Positions 33,687 to 40,530 of a stretch of DNA of 40,530 nucleotides are shown in pieces (position 1 is the first letter of the stretch; every line of letters begins with the position of its first letter). The notes beneath the pieces are model-generated. The model saw only the letters and a program-made list of their open reading frames with translations, had not been told where the DNA came from and ran no database searches. This stretch comes from JBKEDH01 sp047975295 (GTDB lineage: Bacteria; Bacteroidota; Bacteroidia; Flavobacteriales; Flavobacteriaceae). The translations under genes were made by a program, and so were the position numbers. The DNA is taken from contig JBKEDH010000114.1 in NCBI GenBank assembly GCA_047975295.1, forward strand, positions 1 through 40,530, read 5' to 3'.

Positions 33687-33694
33687 TATATTTG
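33687..33694 (+). promoter_or_regulatory. Bacteroidetes -7 box (TATATTTG) for rimP-nusA-infB
   Basis: TATATTTG fits TAnnTTTG, 63 nt upstream of rimP. The -33 region has only TTTC. Confidence 0.6.
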
Positions 33695-33756
33695 CATCGC
33701 AGAAAGAAAAAAATTAAGAATGAGGGGACGAGAAGTCCCCTCTTTTTATAGCTAAA

Positions 33757-34221
33757 ATGTTTGAAGAAACCGTAAAAAAATTGCTCGATACTGCCTTAGA
33801 GGAAAGGTCTGATTTATTTCTTATAGATTTTTCACTACAAGGCGACAACCATATAAAAGTCATTATCGATGGCGATAATGGCGTGTTGGTAGAGGATTGT
33901 ATGTTTGTAAGCCGAGCCATAGAACATAATCTGGATCGCGAAGAACAGGATTTTTCGTTGGAGGTCATGTCGGCCGGAGCCGCCGAACCTTTACTTAATA
34001 AACGCCAGTATGCCAAGCATACAGGAAGAGATTTAAAAGTAAAAACCATTTCTGGCGAAAAAATAGAAGGCACACTAACAAATACCAATAGCACAAATAT
34101 TCTATTGGAATGGAAAGAACGGGAGCCCAAGCCAATAGGAAAAGGCAAGGTAACCGTAAAAAAACAAGCGAATATCGCTTACGAAGATATAGTAGAAGCA
34201 AAAGTTATGATTAAATTTTAA
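33757..34221 (+). CDS. rimP: Ribosome maturation factor RimP
   Basis: The 154-aa protein assists 30S subunit assembly. It has the N-terminal alpha/beta domain (FLIDFSLQGDNHIKVIIDGDNGV, then VEDCMFVSRAIEHNLD) and a C-terminal SH3-like barrel (RDLKVKTISGEKIEGTL). The stretch SLEVMSAGAAEPLLNKRQY is the family's V-S-PG-like hinge, with AGAA in place of the usual PGxx. It is the first gene of the conserved rimP-nusA-infB operon, 14 nt before nusA. Confidence 0.95.
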   Translation: MFEETVKKLLDTALEERSDLFLIDFSLQGDNHIKVIIDGDNGVLVEDCMFVSRAIEHNLDREEQDFSLEVMSAGAAEPLLNKRQYAKHTGRDLKVKTISGEKIEGTLTNTNSTNILLEWKEREPKPIGKGKVTVKKQANIAYEDIVEAKVMIKF

Positions 34222-34235
34222 TTCAAAGAGGAGTT

Positions 34236-35468
34236 ATGGAAAATATCGCGTTAATTGAATCTTTTTCAGAATTCAAAGACGATAAGCTAATTGACCGTGT
34301 AACGTTAATGGCAATTTTAGAAGACGTATTTAGAAGTGCCTTAAAGAAAAAGTATGGCGATGATGATAATTTTGATATTATTGTAAACCCCGATAAAGGC
34401 GATTTGGAAATATGGCGTAACCGTATTGTAGTGGCCGATGGCGAAGTGGAGTTTCCTAACCAAGAGATATCATTAACCGAAGCACGTAAAATAGAACCCG
34501 ATTTTGAAGTAGGGGAAGACGTATCCGAAGAAGTAAAATTGGAAGATTTGGGAAGACGTGCTATCCTTGCCCTACGCCAAAATTTAATTTCTAAAATACA
34601 CGAACACGATAATACCATCATCTACAAACAATTTAAAGACCTAATAGGTGAAATTTATACAGCCGAAGTGCATCATATACGACATAAAGCCGTAATTTTG
34701 TTAGATGATGAAGGCAACGAAATCGTTTTGCCAAAAGACAAGCAAATACCGTCCGATTTCTTTAGAAAAGGCGATAATGTTCGTGGTGTTATCGATAATG
34801 TCGATTTAAAAGGCACAAAGCCAACTATTATTATGTCTAGAACATCTCCGGTGTTTTTAGAAAAACTTTTCGAACAAGAAATACCTGAGGTTTTCGATGG
34901 CTTAATAACCGTGAAAAATGTAGTGAGGATACCGGGCGAAAAAGCAAAAGTAGCCGTCGATTCGTACGACGATCGGATAGATCCTGTAGGGGCTTGTGTA
35001 GGTATGAAAGGATCCAGAATTCATGGTATAGTTCGTGAGTTGGGCAACGAAAATATCGACGTAATCAACTACACAAATAACACCCAGTTGTACATAACTA
35101 GGGCTTTAAGTCCGGCACGTGTAACTTCTGTTAAGTTAGATGAAGAGAACAAGCATGCCGAGGTTATTTTAAAACCAGAAGAAGTAAGTAAGGCCATTGG
35201 TCGTGGCGGTCACAATATCCGTTTGGCAGGGCAACTTACTGGTTACGAGATTGATGTGTTCCGTGAAGGAGCCGAAGAAGACGTAGAACTATCTGAGTTT
35301 TCCGATGAAATCGATGGGTGGATTATTAACGAACTTAGTAAAGTGGGACTAGATACCGCAAAAAGCGTGTTGGAGCAGGATGTCGAAGATTTGGTTAAAA
35401 GAACAGATCTCGAAGAAGAAACAATTAGAGAAGTTGTTCGTATTCTTAGGGCAGAATTCGAAGAATAA
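34236..35468 (+). CDS. nusA: Transcription termination/antitermination factor NusA
   Basis: The 410-aa RNA polymerase-binding factor has an N-terminal domain (about 1-125) and an S1 domain (about 132-205, GEIYTAEVHHIRHKAVIL). Two KH domains follow (VGACVGMKGSRIHGIVREL and SKAIGRGGHNIRLAGQLTG). A short C-terminal segment contains a single helix-hairpin-type region (LSKVGLDTAKSVLEQ) rather than the two acidic repeats of E. coli NusA. It lies 14 nt after rimP and 30 nt before infB. Confidence 0.96.
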   Translation: MENIALIESFSEFKDDKLIDRVTLMAILEDVFRSALKKKYGDDDNFDIIVNPDKGDLEIWRNRIVVADGEVEFPNQEISLTEARKIEPDFEVGEDVSEEVKLEDLGRRAILALRQNLISKIHEHDNTIIYKQFKDLIGEIYTAEVHHIRHKAVILLDDEGNEIVLPKDKQIPSDFFRKGDNVRGVIDNVDLKGTKPTIIMSRTSPVFLEKLFEQEIPEVFDGLITVKNVVRIPGEKAKVAVDSYDDRIDPVGACVGMKGSRIHGIVRELGNENIDVINYTNNTQLYITRALSPARVTSVKLDEENKHAEVILKPEEVSKAIGRGGHNIRLAGQLTGYEIDVFREGAEEDVELSEFSDEIDGWIINELSKVGLDTAKSVLEQDVEDLVKRTDLEEETIREVVRILRAEFEE

Positions 35469-35498
35469 ACATATATTTGAGTATTTTAAAGGCAATTT

Positions 35499-38243
35499 AT
35501 GGCTGAAACAATTAGATTAAATAAAGTATTACGCGAGCTAAACATTTCTTTGGATCGGGCCGTGGAGTTCTTGGACTCCAAAGGTGTCGAGATTGAAAAG
35601 CGTCCAACCACGAAAATTACCCAAACGGTATATGATATCCTGGCCGACGAATTTCAAACCGATGCTAACAAAAAGGTAGCATCTAAAGAAGTAGGAGAAG
35701 CAAAGCAAAAGGAAAAGGAGCAACTGCGAGAGGAACGTGAGCGTGAACTTGAAGTGAAGCAGCGTGAAGAAGCTAAGAAACACGAAGTCATAAAAGCCTC
35801 AAAAACACTTAGCGGACCCAAGCAAGTTGGTAAGATAGATTTAGATTCTAAACCAAAGGCACAACCAAAAGAAGAAGAGGTTAAGGTACAACCCGTAAAA
35901 GAAGAAGTAGTTGAGCAAGAAAAGTCTGTGGCCATACCTCCTGTAGAAGAAAAAGCAGTAGAGGAGAAAAAAACAGTCGAAAAACCTAAAGAAAAGCCTG
36001 TAGAAACTCCTAAAAAAGAAAACGTTGTACAAAAAACAACCATTATTAACGAGGAAGGCGAGACTGTTACACAGGAAAAAGTAGAAACAAAATACCAGAA
36101 ACTGTCCGGACCTAAATTATCGGGAGAAAAAATAGATTTATCGCAATTCGATAAACCTAAAAAGAAAAAGGACGATAAGAAAAAGGATACCAAAGACAGC
36201 GACTCCAAAAATAAGAGAAAGCGTCGCCGTATAAGTAAAGTGGGTGAAGGCTCAAACACAAATGATAACCGTGGTGGAGGCAATAGAAACGATAGGTTTA
36301 AAGGAAAAGGCAGGCGTCAAGTTGTAAAAGAAGAACCCAGCGACGAAGATGTAAAAAAACAAGTACGCGAAACACTTGAAAAGCTTCAAGGAAAATCTTC
36401 TAAAGGAAAAGGCGCCAAATACCGTCGCGATAAACGGGAACAGCATAGAGACCAAACCGAAAAAATCCTTCAGCAGGAAGCTGCCGAAAGCAAAATACTA
36501 AAAGTAACCGAGTTTGTTACGGCAAACGAAGTAGCAACCATGATGGATGTTCCGGTAACATCGATTATATCGGCATGTATGTCGCTTGGCATGATGGTAA
36601 CCATGAACCAACGTTTAGATGCCGAAACGCTATCTATCGTAGCTGAAGAGTTTGGATATCAAGTTGAGTTTGTAACGGCCGATATCGAAGAAGCCATCGA
36701 AGAAGTTGAAGATAAAGTCGAAGAATTACAACCAAGAGCACCGATTGTAACCGTTATGGGGCATGTCGATCACGGTAAAACATCGTTATTGGATTATATC
36801 CGTGAAGAAAACGTTATAGCGGGTGAGTCAGGGGGTATTACACAGCACATTGGTGCCTATGGTGTGGAGTTGGAAAACGGACAGGAAATAGCATTTTTGG
36901 ATACTCCGGGTCACGAAGCCTTTACCGCTATGCGTGCCCGTGGTGCCCAAATTACCGATATTGCCATTATTGTGGTTGCTGCCGACGATGATATTATGCC
37001 ACAGACCAAAGAGGCCATTGCACACGCACAGGCAGCAGGAGTACCTATTGTTTTCGCTATCAATAAAATTGATAAACCCGATGCAAATCCAGATAGAATT
37101 AAAGAAGGATTGGCTAATATGAACCTTTTGGTCGAAGATTGGGGTGGTAAAATACAATCGCAGGATATTTCGGCAAAACAAGGAACAGGAGTAAAAGAAT
37201 TGTTGGAAAAAGTATTGTTAGAAGCCGAACTGTTAGAGCTTAAAGCCAACCCAAATAAACCGGCCGTGGGTACAGTTGTCGAAGCGTACCTCGATAAAGG
37301 TCGTGGTTATGTGGCAACCATACTGGTACAAGCGGGTACATTGCGTATTGGCGATTATGTATTGGCAGGTAAAAACAGCGGCAAGGTTAAGGCAATGCAC
37401 GACGAGCGTGGCCATGATGTCGAGGCGGCAGGCCCATCAACTCCGGTTTCCATTCTTGGTTTGGACGGTGCACCGCAGGCAGGCGATAAGTTTAACGTGT
37501 TCGAAGACGAACGCGAAGCCAAACAAATCGCAGCTAAACGTTCGCAATTACAACGTGAGCAATCGGTACGTACACAGCGTCATATTACTTTAGATGAAAT
37601 TGGACGACGTATAGCCTTGGGCGATTTCCAAGAGTTAAACATTATCCTTAAAGGTGATGTGGATGGCTCTGTTGAAGCATTGACAGATTCGTTTCAAAAA
37701 TTATCGACCGAAGAGATACAGGTCAACATTATACATAAAGGTGTTGGAGCCATTACCGAAAGCGATGTGCTGTTAGCTTCGGCTTCCGATGCTATTATAA
37801 TAGGCTTTAATGTACGTCCTGTTGGAAATGCACGTTCCACGGCCGATAAGGAAGAAATAGATATTAGAACATACTCGATTATTTACGATGCCATAAACGA
37901 TGTAAAAGACGCTATGGAAGGCATGTTGTCACCGGAGTTTAAAGAAGAAGTTACCGGTACAGCAGAAATTCGGGAAGTATTTAAAGTCTCCAAAATTGGA
38001 AATATTGCCGGCTGTATGGTTACAAATGGTAAAATCTTTAGAAATTCTGGAGTACGTATAATACGTGACGGTGTAGTTGTGTTTACAGGAGAGCTGTCAT
38101 CTCTAAAGCGCTTTAAAGACGATGTTAAGGAAGTGAGCAAAGGTTACGATTGCGGTATGCAGGTTAAAAACTATAACGATATTAAAGAAAGCGATATTAT
38201 AGAAGCCTTTCACGAAGTTGAGGTTAAAAAGAAACTTAAATAA
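35499..38243 (+). CDS. infB: Translation initiation factor IF-2
   Basis: The 914-aa GTPase places initiator tRNA on the 30S subunit. A short N-terminal helical IF2_N domain is followed by a long Lys/Glu-rich low-complexity linker (about 60-330). A second IF2_N domain follows, then the G domain with GHVDHGKT at 421-428, DTPGHE and NKID. Domain II and the C-terminal initiator-tRNA-binding barrels complete it (RDGVVVFTGELSSLKRFKDDVKEV). The long linker produces antisense open frames that are not genes. A terminator follows at 38276-38303. Confidence 0.97.
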   Translation: MAETIRLNKVLRELNISLDRAVEFLDSKGVEIEKRPTTKITQTVYDILADEFQTDANKKVASKEVGEAKQKEKEQLREERERELEVKQREEAKKHEVIKASKTLSGPKQVGKIDLDSKPKAQPKEEEVKVQPVKEEVVEQEKSVAIPPVEEKAVEEKKTVEKPKEKPVETPKKENVVQKTTIINEEGETVTQEKVETKYQKLSGPKLSGEKIDLSQFDKPKKKKDDKKKDTKDSDSKNKRKRRRISKVGEGSNTNDNRGGGNRNDRFKGKGRRQVVKEEPSDEDVKKQVRETLEKLQGKSSKGKGAKYRRDKREQHRDQTEKILQQEAAESKILKVTEFVTANEVATMMDVPVTSIISACMSLGMMVTMNQRLDAETLSIVAEEFGYQVEFVTADIEEAIEEVEDKVEELQPRAPIVTVMGHVDHGKTSLLDYIREENVIAGESGGITQHIGAYGVELENGQEIAFLDTPGHEAFTAMRARGAQITDIAIIVVAADDDIMPQTKEAIAHAQAAGVPIVFAINKIDKPDANPDRIKEGLANMNLLVEDWGGKIQSQDISAKQGTGVKELLEKVLLEAELLELKANPNKPAVGTVVEAYLDKGRGYVATILVQAGTLRIGDYVLAGKNSGKVKAMHDERGHDVEAAGPSTPVSILGLDGAPQAGDKFNVFEDEREAKQIAAKRSQLQREQSVRTQRHITLDEIGRRIALGDFQELNIILKGDVDGSVEALTDSFQKLSTEEIQVNIIHKGVGAITESDVLLASASDAIIIGFNVRPVGNARSTADKEEIDIRTYSIIYDAINDVKDAMEGMLSPEFKEEVTGTAEIREVFKVSKIGNIAGCMVTNGKIFRNSGVRIIRDGVVVFTGELSSLKRFKDDVKEVSKGYDCGMQVKNYNDIKESDIIEAFHEVEVKKKLK

Positions 38244-38275
38244 CTGTTTCTTTTTAATAGAAATTCTTAAAATTA

Positions 38276-38303
38276 AAGCTCTTACTTAAAAATGTAAGGG
38301 CTT
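38276..38303 (+). terminator. Terminator of rimP-nusA-infB
   Basis: AAGCTCTTAC (38276-38285) and GTAAGGGCTT (38294-38303) form a 10-bp stem with one T-G pair, followed by a run of T. The next promoter box starts 7 nt later. Confidence 0.85.
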
Positions 38304-38309
38304 TTTTTG

Positions 38310-38317
38310 TACTTTTG
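38310..38317 (+). promoter_or_regulatory. Bacteroidetes -7 box (TACTTTTG) for the tail-collar gene
   Basis: TACTTTTG fits TAnnTTTG, 25 nt upstream of the ATG at 38342. It directly follows the infB terminator, so its -33 region lies inside the hairpin. Confidence 0.55.
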
Positions 38318-38341
38318 GTTAACCTAAATCTATAATTTGCA

Positions 38342-38926
38342 ATGAACAAAACAATTACTTTTTTAAGTGTATTGGCAGTGTTGCTTTTTGGCAATACGCT
38401 ATACGCCCAAGATGCTTATCTTGGAGACATTAAATTAACAGCCATTACTTTTAACCAAAGAGGGTGGATGTCCTGCGAAGGGCAGTTGCTGTCCATAGCC
38501 CAAAATCAAGCACTATTTGCCTTATTGGGCACTACCTATGGAGGTGATGGGATAACAACATTTGCATTGCCCGATTTAAGAGGTCGTGTGCCCGTGGGAG
38601 TTGGACAAGGAACAGGATTGGCCTACAAAACTCAAGGTGAACAATCGGGAAGTGAAATGAACACTTTGTCGGTATCTCAGCTACCGGCTCATACCCATAG
38701 TGTAAATGCCACTACTACCAATGGCAACCAACATGAGCCAACAAATCATTTACCGGCAAGTACCAACCTATTCGATAAAGAATATTCCAACGTATTGCCA
38801 AACACCACTATGAACGCCAATATGATAGGTTCTACAGGAAGCAATATGCCTGTAAACAACATGCAACCTTATACGGTTGTCAGGTATGTTATATGTGTTA
38901 GTGGTATTTTCCCTTCACGTCAATAA
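38342..38926 (+). CDS. Secreted phage tail-collar-like (microcystin-dependent protein family) protein
   Basis: The 194-aa protein has a signal peptide (1-22, LYAQ) and a phage tail-collar domain (about 26-86). Conserved stretches are LGDIKLTAITFNQRGWMSCEGQ, GTTYGGDGITTFALPDLRGRVPVG, then SQLPAHTHSV and the closing YVICVSGIFPSRQ. In phages the domain forms fibre tips, but here there is no phage context. Stand-alone members (MdpB type) are widespread and poorly understood. The signal peptide argues for an exported function. It is followed 23 nt later by a T9SS cargo gene and is probably co-transcribed with it. Confidence 0.88.
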   Translation: MNKTITFLSVLAVLLFGNTLYAQDAYLGDIKLTAITFNQRGWMSCEGQLLSIAQNQALFALLGTTYGGDGITTFALPDLRGRVPVGVGQGTGLAYKTQGEQSGSEMNTLSVSQLPAHTHSVNATTTNGNQHEPTNHLPASTNLFDKEYSNVLPNTTMNANMIGSTGSNMPVNNMQPYTVVRYVICVSGIFPSRQ

Positions 38927-38949
38927 AATAAGCAAAACCCCCAATTAAC

Positions 38950-39648
38950 ATGAAAAAAATTACATTTTTATTAGCATTGATTATTGCAGGTAGTTTACAA
39001 GCACAAATTACGTTTAAAGGATGCATAAACAATTTAGAGAATCAAAATTTTGAGTTAAGCACAACAGGTACTACTAATAGCGCGGGTACTGTTCGTAATA
39101 CTTTTGAAAGCACACCCAGTAATTTTACGCAAGATTGCCCTGCAGGAAAATGCGAAATTCGTATTATATGGAATATTGCAAATGCCAGATGGGAAATCCA
39201 ATTGGATAACGATGGTCCGGAAACAAATCCAGACTATACAACGGCTGTCCTGTATTATAATACTACTGCGTCATTTCCCAACCCTCCCGATTTGTCCTTG
39301 GGGACATGGCATGAAAATTCTACTGAAACTCAGGGAACATGTGGGGGTAATTTAACCGATTTAAACGGTGTTTTAACTGGCGATGTGCAAAACAGTACCA
39401 CTTTAAGTGTGGAGGAAGTGCTACAAAAGAGTATAAAGATTTATCCAAATCCTGCCAGTAAGTTTTTAACCATCGAAAGTGGTTTGGTTGCAATAGAAAG
39501 CGTTAGTATTGTTAATATATTAGGCAAACATATTTTAAGTACTAAAAATTACAGCAAGATAAATGTCGAGCATTTGGCCGGAGGTTTATATTTTATTTCC
39601 ATTAAGACCGACAAAGAGACTATCGTAAAAAAGATTGCAATAGATTAA
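38950..39648 (+). CDS. T9SS-exported protein of unknown function
   Basis: The 232-aa protein has a signal peptide (1-19, LQAQ), a central domain and a T9SS type A sorting domain (about 160-232: KIYPNPASKFLTIES ... GGLYFISIKTDKE). The central domain has four cysteines that could form two disulphides (FKGCIN, QDCPAGKCEI, GTCGGNL) and the stretch SFPNPPDLSLGTWHEN. I do not recognise a named domain in it. It lies 23 nt after the tail-collar gene and before palindromic copy D, which may act as its terminator. Confidence 0.82.
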   Translation: MKKITFLLALIIAGSLQAQITFKGCINNLENQNFELSTTGTTNSAGTVRNTFESTPSNFTQDCPAGKCEIRIIWNIANARWEIQLDNDGPETNPDYTTAVLYYNTTASFPNPPDLSLGTWHENSTETQGTCGGNLTDLNGVLTGDVQNSTTLSVEEVLQKSIKIYPNPASKFLTIESGLVAIESVSIVNILGKHILSTKNYSKINVEHLAGGLYFISIKTDKETIVKKIAID

Positions 39649-39678
39649 ACAGTTAATTCCTTAAGACCTCGTTTTTAA

Positions 39679-39768
39679 AAGAACTCGTTTAAACTTTTTC
39701 AATTAGCTAAAAAATGAGCAAAAATCTACTAATTTTCGCTTCAATCCAAAAAGTTTAAACGAGTTCTT
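39679..39768. repeat. Palindromic dispersed element, copy D (best preserved)
   Basis: A perfect 21-bp inverted repeat bounds a 90-bp element. The left arm is at 39679-39699 (GAACTCGTTTAAACTTTTT preceded by AA) and the right arm at 39748-39768. The 48-bp interior holds ACTAATTTTCGCTTCAATC (39728-39746), whose reverse complement is found exactly in copy A. It lies between convergent genes, 30 nt after a stop codon. Confidence 0.85.
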
Positions 39769-39797
39769 CTAAGAAAAGCCTTGATCCATCAAAAAAA

Positions 39798-40187
39798 CTA
39801 CTTTTTTTTAGGCTTAAAAATTAAAGCTCCATCAAACTTTTCCTTAACTTTTTTAAAAGCTCTGTCGGCTTCTATTTTGGTTCTAAAATTGCCCACCCAA
39901 GTTTTAAAATTGGGTTGTTCGTAAACTACTGTAGTACTTATGTCTAAAAACGTGTTTTTAAATTTCTTTTCGGCAGCATAAGCACTACTTCGGCTATTTC
40001 CATTGTAAATTTGGATTTTGTATCTTTCAGAATCGTTTTGATCCAAATCTTTTTTTATTTCAAGTAATTTTGTTATTCGGGCATCTTGATTAATGTTAAT
40101 GTCGCCTTCTTGCGAGGTGCAAATATGTGTTGTCAATACAAAGCAGAATATACTTAAAAACGTGATTTTCAAATTGAATGTATTCAT
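39798..40187 (-). CDS. Secreted SPOR-domain protein
   Basis: The 129-aa protein has a signal peptide (about 1-25, HICTSQ) and a SPOR domain (about 54-127: RYKIQIYNGNSRSSAYAAEKKF ... FKTWVGNFRTKIEADRAFKKVKEKF). SPOR domains bind denuded peptidoglycan glycan strands. The possible lipobox Cys23 (THIC) is weak. A TAAATTTG box lies 20 nt upstream. It is divergent from the cytochrome c gene, an arrangement I recall upstream of flavobacterial alternative complex III operons. Confidence 0.88.
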   Translation of the reverse strand: MNTFNLKITFLSIFCFVLTTHICTSQEGDININQDARITKLLEIKKDLDQNDSERYKIQIYNGNSRSSAYAAEKKFKNTFLDISTTVVYEQPNFKTWVGNFRTKIEADRAFKKVKEKFDGALIFKPKKK

Positions 40188-40206
40188 TGTAAATATAATT
40201 AGGATG

Positions 40207-40214
40207 CAAATTTA
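40207..40214 (-). promoter_or_regulatory. Bacteroidetes -7 box (TAAATTTG) for the SPOR gene
   Basis: Minus-strand TAAATTTG fits TAnnTTTG, 20 nt upstream of the ATG at 40187. Confidence 0.5.
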
Positions 40215-40271
40215 TTAAAGTCTGGTCGTTTTTTTATTTAGAATACCTCTAAATTAACCATTAACATATAT

Positions 40272-40308
40272 GTAACATTTCCAAAATCGACATTAAATGT
40301 TACTTTTG
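40272..40308 (+). promoter_or_regulatory. Promoter of the cytochrome c gene with an overlapping inverted repeat
   Basis: The -7 box TACTTTTG at 40301-40308 fits the consensus. A 9-bp inverted repeat, GTAACATTT (40272-40280) and AAATGTTAC (40295-40303), spans exactly the -33 to -7 interval with a 14-bp spacer. A dimeric regulator bound there would contact the core promoter. The leader to the ATG at 40391 is about 75 nt. Confidence 0.5.
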
Positions 40309-40390
40309 CGAGAGATTTTATGTCTGCGTTTTTTCGTTTTATAAAGTGAAAAAACCGTGCCAAAGTTTAGAAGATAATATAACCATTAAT

Positions 40391-40530
40391 ATGAAAAAGG
40401 TGATTCACCGTACATTAGGTAAAAACGTTTTTGGTTTAAGCTTAATTTTTTTATTAGCATTTTCAACTGCTATTACTGCACAAGAAGGCGATCCTGCCAA
40501 AGGGAAAACATTATTTAATACCAATTGTGC
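40391..40530 (+). CDS. Cytochrome c precursor, N-terminal part (likely ActA of alternative complex III)
   Basis: The first 46 codons are present before the window ends. A signal peptide (LIFLLAFSTAITAQ) is followed by EGDPAKGKTLFNTNC, the usual run-in to a CxxCH haem site, whose first Cys is the last full codon. In Flavobacteriaceae a near-identical start opens the actA gene of alternative complex III, a quinol-oxidising respiratory complex. The divergent SPOR gene fits that context. The ATG at 40391 follows an A-rich leader. The rest of the gene lies outside the window, so the ActA assignment is inferred. Confidence 0.8.
   Translation, partial: MKKVIHRTLGKNVFGLSLIFLLAFSTAITAQEGDPAKGKTLFNTNC

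Noticed and set aside
35654..36283. Long Ser/Phe-rich minus-strand frame inside infB
   Set aside because: It is the antisense image of the Lys/Glu-rich IF-2 linker, and infB is certain on the plus strand.
1..40530. CRISPR arrays, integrases, prophage or complete insertion sequences
   Set aside because: I looked for regularly spaced repeats and for transposase or integrase motifs and saw none. The tail-collar protein has no phage neighbours.

Overview
The window is AT-rich chromosomal DNA of a member of Bacteroidetes, almost certainly family Flavobacteriaceae. This rests on TAnnTTTG-type -7 promoter boxes, A-rich leaders without Shine-Dalgarno sequences, SusC/SusD proteins, a hybrid two-component regulator, type IX secretion (T9SS) C-terminal sorting domains, the gliding genes gldE and gldD, and the start of an alternative complex III operon.

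Layout. 1-1850: an unrecognised partial gene, a UmuD-like protein without an adjacent umuC, and an SCO1-type copper protein, all on the minus strand. 1912-4399: an RseP-type site-2 protease, tRNA-Asn and tRNA-Arg, and a LytTR response regulator. 4400-7775: a palindromic repeat, a 55-aa Cys-rich protein, RNase G, a 30-aa basic protein and an HU protein. 7914-11543: mutY, ssb, gldE and gldD. 11633-12148: a Cys-rich HMA-domain lipoprotein.

12447-33581 is a polysaccharide utilisation locus (PUL). Its left part holds a secreted discoidin/T9SS protein, a 1489-aa beta-propeller/Ig-like/PL8-lyase/discoidin/T9SS fusion, and a small unrecognised gene. The 1360-aa hybrid sensor-regulator is divergent from an operon encoding a GH105-type unsaturated uronyl hydrolase, SusC, SusD, an M60-type metallopeptidase and an Ig-like/discoidin lipoprotein. 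The likely logic is that the lyase cuts a uronic-acid polymer outside the cell, the peptidase opens a glycoprotein or proteoglycan backbone, SusCD imports the oligosaccharides, and the GH105 enzyme removes the unsaturated terminal sugar. Two promoters in the locus carry direct repeats 21 bp apart, each 24 bp from the -7 box. They are good candidates for the regulator's binding sites.

33757-38243 is the housekeeping cluster rimP-nusA-infB. It is followed by a secreted tail-collar protein, a T9SS cargo protein, a SPOR-domain protein and the truncated start of a cytochrome c gene.

Beyond genes, the strongest signals are a family of four related palindromic elements placed just after gene ends, a hairpin-rich element upstream of umuD, and the shared PUL operator. 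All family assignments are read from sequence alone, without a database search.
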